Below the pieces are notes generated by a model. That model was not told the origin of the DNA and ran no database searches. It worked only from the letters and a program-made list of their open reading frames with translations. Below are positions 1 to 7,726 of a DNA stretch of 64,000 nt, piece by piece. The DNA lies in the NCBI GenBank assembly GCA_022827185.1, contig JAJDTM010000057.1, positions 124,001-188,000 on the forward strand, given 5' to 3'. Every line of letters begins with the position of its first letter. The stretch's first letter is position 1. The DNA is from Candidatus Poribacteria bacterium. Its GTDB lineage: Bacteria; Poribacteria; WGA-4E; WGA-3G. The position numbers and the translations under genes are program-made.

Positions 1-2258
1 TTTTGTGCCGCATCCCGATAGGCGAGTGCCAAACCATAATAGGCTTCAACAGCGTTTGGACTATTTGGATAGTCCGCAATCACGCGTTGGAAAGCGGTTT
101 CAGAGGATGCTAAGAGTGCCGAGTTTTCAGAAGCCGCTTGATAATAGCACAGCCCGACGAGATAGAGGGCATCATCGGCGTATTCACCTGTCGGATTGCC
201 ATCAACAACAGCTTGATATTGGACGGCTGCTTCTTCAAACCGTTCCTCTGCACGAAGCAAATCTGCGAGTTTAATTTCTGCTAAGGAGCGGTTGTCGGCA
301 TCAGCAAGTTTGTCTAAAATGGTGTTGTAGTAGTTAATCGCACCCTCTTTATCGCCTTCTTTGACGTGACTGTTAGCAATAAGGAGCAGTGCGCGTTCGT
401 AGTATTCACTCGTTTCGGGGATGGATGCGTACCGATCGCGGGCTTGCAACCAGTCACCGAGCATCTCGTGGGAGAGTGCTTCGTTCATGAGACACGCTTC
501 AACCTGTGCGACACGTTCGCTGAAGTCATCATAACGTTCCTCAGCGACCCCTGGGAGGAAGGCATCGTCGTTAAACTTAGTAGCTGCTTCTTGATACGCT
601 GCGACAGATTTCTGAAGATGCTCTTGATTAAAGCCTGTCCCGGCATCGCCTTCTTGATAGCCTTCGGGTTTAGCGGCTTCGTAATAGGAGCGTCCTTCAA
701 AGAATTTGCCCATCAACTTGACGAGGTGGAACTTCGGTAGATCGCGGTATTCCCACAATTTCGCATATTCTTCAGCGGCTTCGATGTACTGTTTAAATTC
801 CGTCCGTTTGATGTCTGCGAAGCGGAGTTGTACCTCTGCTGCAAGGATGTCGAACTCGTTATCGTTTTTGTTCTTTTCGATAAACTCGCGTGCAACAGTT
901 TCGAGTTCTTCTTTGCGTCCCAAGTCGTTAAGTGCCCAAATTGCACCATAGAGTGCATGCGGTGCGACCGGATCTTGCGGGTAGTTGTCAATCGTTTTCT
1001 GGTACCACTGTAATGCGAGTTCCAGTGTTGCTTGACCGGCTTCCATATCACCGGCTTTCCGTTGGTCACTGCCGAGTTTGTAGTACGCCTCCCCGATCTG
1101 GTAGGAGCAGTACGGAATGTAATCGGTCTCTTCTTGGTGTTCGTTAATAACGCGCTCATAGGCGACGGCTGCCTCACTCCAATTCCCTAAACGGAAATGG
1201 CTATCAGAGATACCGACTTTCGCTTCAGCGATGAAGTCGCTCTCAGGATATTGTTCGAGGAGCGTGTTATACGAAACGATCGCGTTTTCATAGTCACCTT
1301 GATCGTAGTACGTACTTCCGATAGCGGATTGGATTTCCGATTGGAGTCCGCGGTCGGCAGTGTTCTGAAGTGCGAGCTCATAGTTGACGCGTGCGTTGTC
1401 ATAGTCTTTTTGACGGGCATAGATCGCGCCTTGGTCGAAGTACGCCGCCGTGACGTATTGGCTTTCAGGGAACTGTGTGATGAAGTTGGTATACCGACCG
1501 ATCGCTTCATCGTCTCGACCGAGTTGGTTCAAGCTATAAGCCGCTTTATACATCGCTTCTGCTTGTAGGTCAGCGTAATTCTTGAACTCCTCTGTCGCGA
1601 TTTTATCGAATTCCTGATAGGCTTGCTCGTAGTTAGACTCGTTGAGAAACGACTGGGCGATGAGGTGTTGTGCGTCGTCTTTGAAATCAGAATTCGGGAA
1701 GCCGTCAAGCACGGCTTTGAATGCCTGCCGTGAGTCTTCGTAATTTTGCAGTTTATAGTTGAGCTGCCCGATCGCATACCAAGCGTTTTCTACGAAGAGG
1801 CTGTTTGGGAAGTTCTCAATAAGCTGCGTAAACTTCGGTTCAGCCAATTCAAACTGCTCTGTCCGGTAGAGGATGTGTCCCCAAAGATAGGTTAACCCCT
1901 CTTGGTGTTTGGGGATGGTAGCTGTCGGTGCGACCTTTTCAATGAATTCAATCGCGGTGTCGTAGTAATTGACATCCCCGGACTGTTCAGCGAGCCGTGA
2001 GTAGCTGACAGCGATCTTATAGTTAGCGAGCGTGGGGAAATCCTTATCAATAACTTCGGTCTTCACACCGCGCTTCGTTGATTCTTCGAGTGCCTCAGTA
2101 TATTTAGCGATTGCACCTTCATAATCCGCTTGTCCATAGAGGTCTTCAGCGGATTGGAAGAGCTGCTCCACTTTTTTCGAGCTGCCCATCATAAAAGGTG
2201 AAAGTAGTGCGACCACTAAGGCGAGGCCACCAATAATTCCCAAAATCCTTGGGTTCAT
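1..2258 (-). CDS. Large tetratricopeptide-repeat protein, C-terminus beyond left edge
   Basis: The reading frame runs from an ATG at 2258 to the window edge with no stop seen, giving at least 752 codons. An AAAGGAG-like site lies just upstream of the ATG. The N-terminus (MNPRILGIIGGLALVVALL) is a signal anchor or signal peptide. The rest is tandem alpha-helical TPR-like units of about 34 residues rich in A, Y, G, L and Q, as in BamD/YbgF-type periplasmic repeat proteins. It is the third gene after an ECF sigma factor and its anti-sigma factor, 61 bp downstream of the latter, so it is probably co-transcribed and exported. TPR arrays are scaffolds for protein contacts, and no enzymatic domain is visible. 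The partner cannot be read from sequence. The gene is cut by the window. Confidence 0.85.
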   Translation of the reverse strand, partial: MNPRILGIIGGLALVVALLSPFMMGSSKKVEQLFQSAEDLYGQADYEGAIAKYTEALEESTKRGVKTEVIDKDFPTLANYKIAVSYSRLAEQSGDVNYYDTAIEFIEKVAPTATIPKHQEGLTYLWGHILYRTEQFELAEPKFTQLIENFPNSLFVENAWYAIGQLNYKLQNYEDSRQAFKAVLDGFPNSDFKDDAQHLIAQSFLNESNYEQAYQEFDKIATEEFKNYADLQAEAMYKAAYSLNQLGRDDEAIGRYTNFITQFPESQYVTAAYFDQGAIYARQKDYDNARVNYELALQNTADRGLQSEIQSAIGSTYYDQGDYENAIVSYNTLLEQYPESDFIAEAKVGISDSHFRLGNWSEAAVAYERVINEHQEETDYIPYCSYQIGEAYYKLGSDQRKAGDMEAGQATLELALQWYQKTIDNYPQDPVAPHALYGAIWALNDLGRKEELETVAREFIEKNKNDNEFDILAAEVQLRFADIKRTEFKQYIEAAEEYAKLWEYRDLPKFHLVKLMGKFFEGRSYYEAAKPEGYQEGDAGTGFNQEHLQKSVAAYQEAATKFNDDAFLPGVAEERYDDFSERVAQVEACLMNEALSHEMLGDWLQARDRYASIPETSEYYERALLLIANSHVKEGDKEGAINYYNTILDKLADADNRSLAEIKLADLLRAEERFEEAAVQYQAVVDGNPTGEYADDALYLVGLCYYQAASENSALLASSETAFQRVIADYPNSPNAVEAYYGLALAYRDAAQ

Positions 2259-2319
2259 TATATTCTCCTTTAGTTATCAGAGTTGGGTTTCATTGCGTTC
2301 AACCCAGTCTACGGGATAG

Positions 2320-3273
2320 TTAGAGTTCTATCGGATCGTGAACCGCTGCAACAGAAAACATCTCCAGCGGTACATCCAACAATTTTTGTGAAAAACCTTT
2401 GAGTTCACTCCGTTTCCGTTTATACTGTTGAAGCCCCTGCTGTCCTGTATTAATACCTCGCAACAGCAGGAGTGCATATCTGCCTTCGGTGAGTACATCT
2501 CGGCTCGTGCGCCGTGCCCAAATCGCGCTTTGTGATGGGAATTCGGCGTAAGCGAGCAATTCCGAATCGATGTCCAATGCAACGCTCGGCATTGTATCGG
2601 AACTATCTTTATGGAGTGTTGTGAGGATATACCCATCTACCATCGGTTCGTCAGTGAATTTCCAGACATCAGACCCTGAGTCTAAAGCGGGTGTCTCGGT
2701 CGTCCGTTCACTGCTCACGTTACGACGGATGCCGACCGACTGGGTTGTGGTTTTATCCTGTTGAATTGCAAGCGTTACCGCAGGCTGCACACCGGCAGAT
2801 GGCAAGCGTGTGTGTTCGCTATGATTGTGCATCGAAACTTGAGTTAGCAAGAACGGTGTTGCGATCAACACTGTCATCGCTAATGCAAGAACATAATAGG
2901 GCGGGGAGTGTTGTCTGATGGAAATGAATCTACTGGGGCGGAAACGATCCACGTATCGATAGACCTGTGTCAGCAGCTGCCAACCGAGACGCGTCGTTGA
3001 CGCAGCGAAGCGTTGATGGAGTGCAGTCGGCGCACCCTGTTCAATACGTTTCTGAAGCCGCGTTGCAAACTGCGTATAATAGATATCGGACGCTTCGGGT
3101 TCAACGTAAAAGTTTTTGAGCAGATGCTGCGTCTTTTTCAGGTCCGCAACCTCTCGTTTACATGACTGACAGGAGCGGATATGCGATGCGACATCGGCTG
3201 TCTGCTGTTCGGAAAGCGTTCCGTCTATATAGTCAGATACAAGACGTTCTATTTTGTAGCACTTTGGTCTCAT
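2320..3273 (-). CDS. Zinc-finger anti-sigma factor, single membrane span
   Basis: This 317-residue protein starts with a ZAS-type zinc-binding anti-sigma domain: H31-x3-C35-x2-C38 within the first 55 residues. Such domains bind ECF sigma factors and hold them inactive. One hydrophobic segment at about residues 126-146 would anchor it in the inner membrane. The remaining 170 residues would be periplasmic and have no recognised motif. It lies 168 bp downstream of an ECF sigma gene on the same strand, the usual sigma/anti-sigma pairing. The periplasmic part is presumably the signal sensor, with release by proteolysis or a zinc redox change. Which of these applies cannot be told. Confidence 0.85.
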   Translation of the reverse strand: MRPKCYKIERLVSDYIDGTLSEQQTADVASHIRSCQSCKREVADLKKTQHLLKNFYVEPEASDIYYTQFATRLQKRIEQGAPTALHQRFAASTTRLGWQLLTQVYRYVDRFRPSRFISIRQHSPPYYVLALAMTVLIATPFLLTQVSMHNHSEHTRLPSAGVQPAVTLAIQQDKTTTQSVGIRRNVSSERTTETPALDSGSDVWKFTDEPMVDGYILTTLHKDSSDTMPSVALDIDSELLAYAEFPSQSAIWARRTSRDVLTEGRYALLLLRGINTGQQGLQQYKRKRSELKGFSQKLLDVPLEMFSVAAVHDPIEL

Positions 3274-3441
3274 TGCTATTCTCCACGACCTTGTGTGTTT
3301 CCATGTGTTTCCAATTAATAACTGTTGGCGTTTGAAACGTTGTCAGCGGTATCCAGTTTTTGGTCCTTTTAGCCATCCGTTTTAGTCAGAAAGTCGGGGA
3401 AGGAGCACTAAGTAACTCTATGTCCAGTTTCATTATCAGAG

Positions 3442-4026
3442 TTAAATTGCGCCAGCATCGACATACGGTTTGAGTAAAGTTCGGAGTTTCTTGCGTGCGT
3501 AGTGCAATCGAGAACGGACTGTCCCTTCGGAGCAGTTAAGGATTGAGGCGATCTCAGCGTGCGTTAGTCCCTCAAATTCGTGAAGGATGACCACCGTCCG
3601 ATGCTTCAGGGGTAAGCTGTTGACTGCCTCTGTAACGTATTGCCGGAGTTCTGCTTTCTCTGCTTGTACCTGCGGGTCGTTTGCGAGCTGCGCATGGTAG
3701 CGTGCGGTTGCTTCGTATTCCGCTTCTATGGTTGTCTCAAGTGTGCATTCTCGCCGGCGTTCTCTACGCTTGACAAAGTTGAGTGCCTCGTTCACGGCTA
3801 TCCGGTAGAGCCATGTCTCGAAAGCAGCATCCCTCCGGAATGTGTGAATGGATCGGTAAACTTTGATAAAAGTCTCCTGCATCACGTCGTCAGCATCCGC
3901 GTGGTTCTTGGTAATCTGCACCGCGAGACGGTACACCATCCGTTTATATCTTTCCACCAAGGGTGCTAATGCTGTTTCGTCGCCTTCACAAAGGTCGGCT
4001 ATGAGCAAGGCTTCCGTTCTATCCAC
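3442..4026 (-). CDS. ECF RNA polymerase sigma factor (RpoE-like)
   Basis: The 194-residue protein has both regions of group 4 sigma factors. Sigma region 2 covers about residues 24-92 (with DADDVMQETFIKVYRSI and a W-L-Y-R-I-A motif). Region 4 covers about 133-185 (LPLKHRTVVILHEFEGLTH, then a helix-turn-helix with GTVRSRLHYARKKL). It starts at GTG (4026-4024), preceded by AAGGAG about 9 bases away. The next genes encode its likely anti-sigma factor and a TPR protein. An ECF-type promoter, GAACGG-16-GTCTAA, lies 39 bp upstream, suggesting autoregulation. The regulon is unknown. Confidence 0.9.
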   Translation of the reverse strand: MDRTEALLIADLCEGDETALAPLVERYKRMVYRLAVQITKNHADADDVMQETFIKVYRSIHTFRRDAAFETWLYRIAVNEALNFVKRRERRRECTLETTIEAEYEATARYHAQLANDPQVQAEKAELRQYVTEAVNSLPLKHRTVVILHEFEGLTHAEIASILNCSEGTVRSRLHYARKKLRTLLKPYVDAGAI

Positions 4027-4064
4027 CGAACTTCTCTCCTTGATATTTCTAACTGATTAATGGG

Positions 4065-4092
4065 TTAGACAACGCTTTTTCAAAAACCGTTC
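4065..4092 (-). promoter_or_regulatory. Candidate ECF-type autoregulatory promoter
   Basis: On the minus strand GAACGG (4092-4087) and GTCTAA (4070-4065) are 16 bp apart, the layout of RpoE-like promoters (GAAC ... TC). It directs transcription into the ECF sigma operon with a leader of about 35 bases. Inferred from motif and position only. Confidence 0.45.
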
Positions 4093-4396
4093 AAAAAAAA
4101 TATATCTTATAATGGATTTTACAATAAAATCAACGGTTCAGACAAAATACACTTCGCCTCCTATTATAGCATTAATGCAGAAATTGTGTAAATAGAAAAA
4201 TATGGCTGTTTCAGAGCCATTTAATTGTCAGAGAAGTGGTTTTAGTTTTTAAGTGTCCCTGCTCTTACGATAGTTCTTGTTGAAGAAACCGATGCCTGGA
4301 TCCGACACGGTTGTTGCGTGAAAGAGTGTACGAAAAATTTTGGGGGGATAAGGATCACATACTGTTGTAAGTCAGAGGTTTAGGTGTCGGCAAAAA
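4093..4396. other. Intergenic, AT-rich, no gene seen
   Basis: About 300 bp between the ECF promoter and the stop of the lipoprotein gene. The part next to the promoter (4093-4200) is AT-rich with poly-A/T tracts. No conserved ORF, tRNA or clear terminator was found on either strand. Confidence 0.5.
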
Positions 4397-4996
4397 TCAG
4401 TCTTCCTCTCCGTTGACAGCTGGTTTTTTATCATCCCTATCTTTATCGAGATTCAACTCGCGGCGTTTTTCTGGTGGAATGATGGTGGGGTCGTTTGTCA
4501 AACGCGGATCACTGATGATTTTTGTGCCATCTGGCAGAATCCTTGTAACGTTGTCGCCACGCACGAGATTATGTTGTGTAATACCGGTATACCGGAAAAC
4601 TATCGCATCGTCAGGCAGCCCGGAGGCTTTATTTATCTTTTTCGATTCTTTCGCCCTATTTAGCCTGTTCCGTGAGGAATCGTATTGATACAGGTGTAGT
4701 TCCGCAGTAAAGTATGCGATTGTCTCATCTGCGGTAAGACCCGATGTGTTGACGAGTTTTTGCTTTAACCGCATATAGGTGCGGACTTCGGGAATATCCC
4801 CGAACCTCTTGATGAGTGGATTGTGTGGACTCGGATTCTCAGGATCATCCCGAAAAGGGTTGACGATGATAAAAGGTTCTTTGACGCTTTCGGTTTCTTT
4901 GACGTTTTCGTTCGGCGTGTTGATGCTGCGTGCCGTGCACCCTGAGAGCGTGCTGATGAAAATCACAAACCCGAGTAAAATGTTCAAAGTTTTCAT
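4397..4996 (-). CDS. Lipoprotein of unknown function, downstream of TonB receptor
   Basis: A 199-residue protein with a lipoprotein signal peptide (MKTLNILLGFVIFISTLSGC, lipobox LSGC, lipidated Cys20). The mature part is hydrophilic and charged, with the segment NPSPHNPLIKRFGDIPEVRT. No family is recognised. The gene starts 22 bp after the TonB-dependent receptor on the same strand, so the two are likely one operon and the lipoprotein may be its surface or periplasmic partner. A second, decayed copy of its NPSPHNPL...GDIPEVRTY segment lies at 7624-7711 on the far side of the receptor gene. Confidence 0.8.
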   Translation of the reverse strand: MKTLNILLGFVIFISTLSGCTARSINTPNENVKETESVKEPFIIVNPFRDDPENPSPHNPLIKRFGDIPEVRTYMRLKQKLVNTSGLTADETIAYFTAELHLYQYDSSRNRLNRAKESKKINKASGLPDDAIVFRYTGITQHNLVRGDNVTRILPDGTKIISDPRLTNDPTIIPPEKRRELNLDKDRDDKKPAVNGEED

Positions 4997-5018
4997 GGCT
5001 TACCTCACGATGATTGGA

Positions 5019-7424
5019 TTAAAATTCAACTGTTAAACCAAAATATGGCAGCAACGGAAGTTGGCTACCTTCCCCGATTTCCTGTGCTTCAATCTCAAAT
5101 TCCTCACCCTGAATCTCAAATGTGCCTTCTTCAAGAACAAACCCGATGGTATTTTTACGATTGTAGACATTCAGCACTTCAATGAACCCTCCGATCTTCA
5201 CGCCTCGAAAGTTCCATTTATGGCTGATGCGTAAATCTAACTTGTGGTAGGGTGTTAGTTCGGCACTCAAAGCCCGGTCGAGACCTGCGAAAAGCGGATT
5301 TAGCCCGCGCGTCACAGGATCTTGAATGAGGATAAGTGTACTAATTGGTGCCTCAGAAGTTCCGCTTAGGTACTGCCACTTCGCGCCTATCTCGAAATCC
5401 GGCGTGAAGTTATAGTTTGCCACAATGCTAACGATGTGCGTGTTGTCAAATAGATACGGTTGATAGGTAGCCTCAGGATTTTCTCGACGCTCGGCGTGTG
5501 TGTAGGCATACGATATCCAACCGAAGAACCTGTCCGGAACACGGTGCCGTAGGAACGCCTCTGCCCCACCAACGTACCCGGTGCCTTGATTGCGGAAATT
5601 TGAAACTTCATCCTCGGTTATCAAGTTCTGGGAATCTTTATAATAGATGGCAAACTCAAACTCTGTTTGAGATGAGAGTTTCTGTTCTATTTCCATGATA
5701 TAGTGTCGGGCAAGACTGGATTTCAATGCAGGATTTCCATTCTCTGATAGCAATTGAGACAGTTGTGGACTCTGTTCATAATGTCCGTAAGCGAAACGGA
5801 GGTTAGAGCCGATTGGGAGTTTGATGCTTACGCTCCCGCGCGGTTGAATGGAAAACTGCTCTATCAGATCCAAGTAATCAAGCCGGACACCGAGTGCGAC
5901 TGAAAGTGCGGGTAAAGGGTCGTATTGTGTTTGGAGATAACCTTCAACACGTTGTAAATCGTGTCCGAATTCGTAGTCTCTTGTTTTTGTAGTGCGTATC
6001 CGTGCATTTCCATCATCATCAAACCCCACTTTTTCTGGATTTGTTTGAATTAATTCGTTTAGTGCTGCGTCATCGAGTATTTCTTCTTCAAATGCCGGAT
6101 AACCGGCGTGCTCCGTACTATTCGCCGGACTGAAAGCGAGGAGAAAACCGGGTTCAAGTTGAAGGGTAGGTGTTAGCTGATAAGACACATCTTCACGGAG
6201 TGTATAGATTGGCGCGTTAACCTTCACGCGGTAATCCACAGCATCCTGGGATTTAGCGATGAGCGTACCGTCTTCATCTGTAACGGTAGTCTCTGAAAGC
6301 GTGATATTTGCGTCTATATCAAGGTAATTGAATGAACGGGTGAGGGACAAATAAGATGTAAGGTTGTTGGTGAAGTTTGAACGGAGATGGATGCCTTGAC
6401 TGTTGAAGCCGTTATTGAAAAAGACGGTAAAGTCAATAGAATCAGCGTTTGCTTCATCACCGGGTTCCTCTGCCTGAAAATGAAAACGGTCGGTTGCAGC
6501 GAATGCATTAAGGGTGAGATAATGATTTTCAGTGACCGGATAAGCGAACTTGAATTGATAATCAGAAGAAAAAGGGAACTGTTGTGTGTTGCCTGTCTGT
6601 CTTTCATAAAGCGGTCCGGCGATGAGATCATAGTAACTCCGCCGTCCTGAAACAGAAACATATCCGTCTTCACCGATGCGCCCTTCAAGCAATCCCTCAG
6701 AGTAAAGTATATTGAGATTAAATTTTCCATTGAACCGTTCTTCGATGCTGTTCCGTGCGTGGATGTCGATCACCGATTGCGAATCTAACCCGAATTTCGC
6801 ACCGTAGCCACCGGGATAGATGCCGATTTTCTCAATGGTTTCCGAACTGATGGTTGACAGTAAACCACCCCAATGGAAAGGGTATCCGAGCGGCGTTCGA
6901 TCAAGATAGTAAAGGTTTGATCCCGGTTCACTGCCACGGATGTAAAGCACGCCAAAATAATCGTTTGGAATCCCGATGCTTGGGAGTGTCGTTAGTCCTT
7001 TGAGTGCGTCATTAGCGAAACCTGGAATGCGTAGGAGTTCGCTACCGAGGATGTCGGTGCGACTGATCGTTGGCGGTAGACGTTTCCCTTCCACAACAAT
7101 TGATTCTAATTTTACGGCTTCACCTAAGTAAACTTTGATTTCGGTCGTATCCCCGCTGCTGATCGCAACGGAGACTGCGGTGGGTGCCGTTTCAGTGGAA
7201 TGGGTGACAACGAAAGTATACGTGCCTTCAGGAAGTTCGGTAAAGCGAAAGACGCCGTTTTCATCGGTTTTTTGGGTCTGTTCTGTTTCGGTAATACGGA
7301 CATCGGCTCCCACAACGGGCTTCTCCGTGCCTCGCTGATAGACTGTTCCTTGAATATCGCCTGTTTGGGCAAAGACTGGTAAAGTAACAGTCATCAGAAA
7401 AAATAGGAAAAATGGTTGTTTCAT
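5019..7424 (-). CDS. TonB-dependent outer-membrane receptor with CarboxypepD_reg domain
   Basis: The 801-residue protein has a Sec signal peptide (MKQPFFLFFLMTVTLPVFAQ). A carboxypeptidase-regulatory-like beta domain follows at about residues 22-95 (GDIQGTVYQRGTEKPVVGADV...). A plug domain covers about 105-225 (LYIRGSEPGSNLYYLDRTPL). The rest, 230-801, is a 22-strand-type beta-barrel ending in phenylalanine (GLTVEF), typical for BAM-dependent insertion. These receptors import siderophores, cobalamin or glycans using the TonB-ExbBD energy system. The N-terminal domain points to SusC-like or Bacteroidetes-type relatives, but no SusD partner is nearby. It is followed by a lipoprotein gene. The substrate is unknown. 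Confidence 0.9.
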   Translation of the reverse strand: MKQPFFLFFLMTVTLPVFAQTGDIQGTVYQRGTEKPVVGADVRITETEQTQKTDENGVFRFTELPEGTYTFVVTHSTETAPTAVSVAISSGDTTEIKVYLGEAVKLESIVVEGKRLPPTISRTDILGSELLRIPGFANDALKGLTTLPSIGIPNDYFGVLYIRGSEPGSNLYYLDRTPLGYPFHWGGLLSTISSETIEKIGIYPGGYGAKFGLDSQSVIDIHARNSIEERFNGKFNLNILYSEGLLEGRIGEDGYVSVSGRRSYYDLIAGPLYERQTGNTQQFPFSSDYQFKFAYPVTENHYLTLNAFAATDRFHFQAEEPGDEANADSIDFTVFFNNGFNSQGIHLRSNFTNNLTSYLSLTRSFNYLDIDANITLSETTVTDEDGTLIAKSQDAVDYRVKVNAPIYTLREDVSYQLTPTLQLEPGFLLAFSPANSTEHAGYPAFEEEILDDAALNELIQTNPEKVGFDDDGNARIRTTKTRDYEFGHDLQRVEGYLQTQYDPLPALSVALGVRLDYLDLIEQFSIQPRGSVSIKLPIGSNLRFAYGHYEQSPQLSQLLSENGNPALKSSLARHYIMEIEQKLSSQTEFEFAIYYKDSQNLITEDEVSNFRNQGTGYVGGAEAFLRHRVPDRFFGWISYAYTHAERRENPEATYQPYLFDNTHIVSIVANYNFTPDFEIGAKWQYLSGTSEAPISTLILIQDPVTRGLNPLFAGLDRALSAELTPYHKLDLRISHKWNFRGVKIGGFIEVLNVYNRKNTIGFVLEEGTFEIQGEEFEIEAQEIGEGSQLPLLPYFGLTVEF

Positions 7425-7623
7425 ACAAACGTGGTCTCCTTTATTTTTCTAATTATGTAAAATTTTACAGGATAAATCGTCTACTTGGGTGTTGTGAAGA
7501 TATCCAGATATAGAGCGTCGTCCAACGGTTTGGTATTTATGAGGTAGTCTCCATCCAGTAATTAATGACACAATTTTACGACGGAAAGGGTGCATAAACA
7601 GACGTGACCAAATGCCAAAGTCG

Positions 7624-7711
7624 AATTCACTCGGATATAGGTACGGACTTCTGGAATATCTCCGAACTTCCTGACAAGCGGGTTGTGCGGACTCGGATTG
7701 CCCAGATCATC
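7624..7711 (-). pseudogene. Decayed fragment of the 4397-4996 lipoprotein gene
   Basis: Read on the minus strand this stretch encodes DDLGNPSPHNPLVRKFGDIP and then EVRTYIRV. It matches the lipoprotein segment DDPENPSPHNPLIKRFGDIP / EVRTYMRL at nucleotide and protein level. It has no start, signal peptide or full-length frame. It sits just after the stop codon of the sigma-WD40 gene. It looks like the remnant of a duplication that also bracketed the TonB receptor. Confidence 0.7.
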
Positions 7712-7726
7712 CTTGACTGGTTCCTT

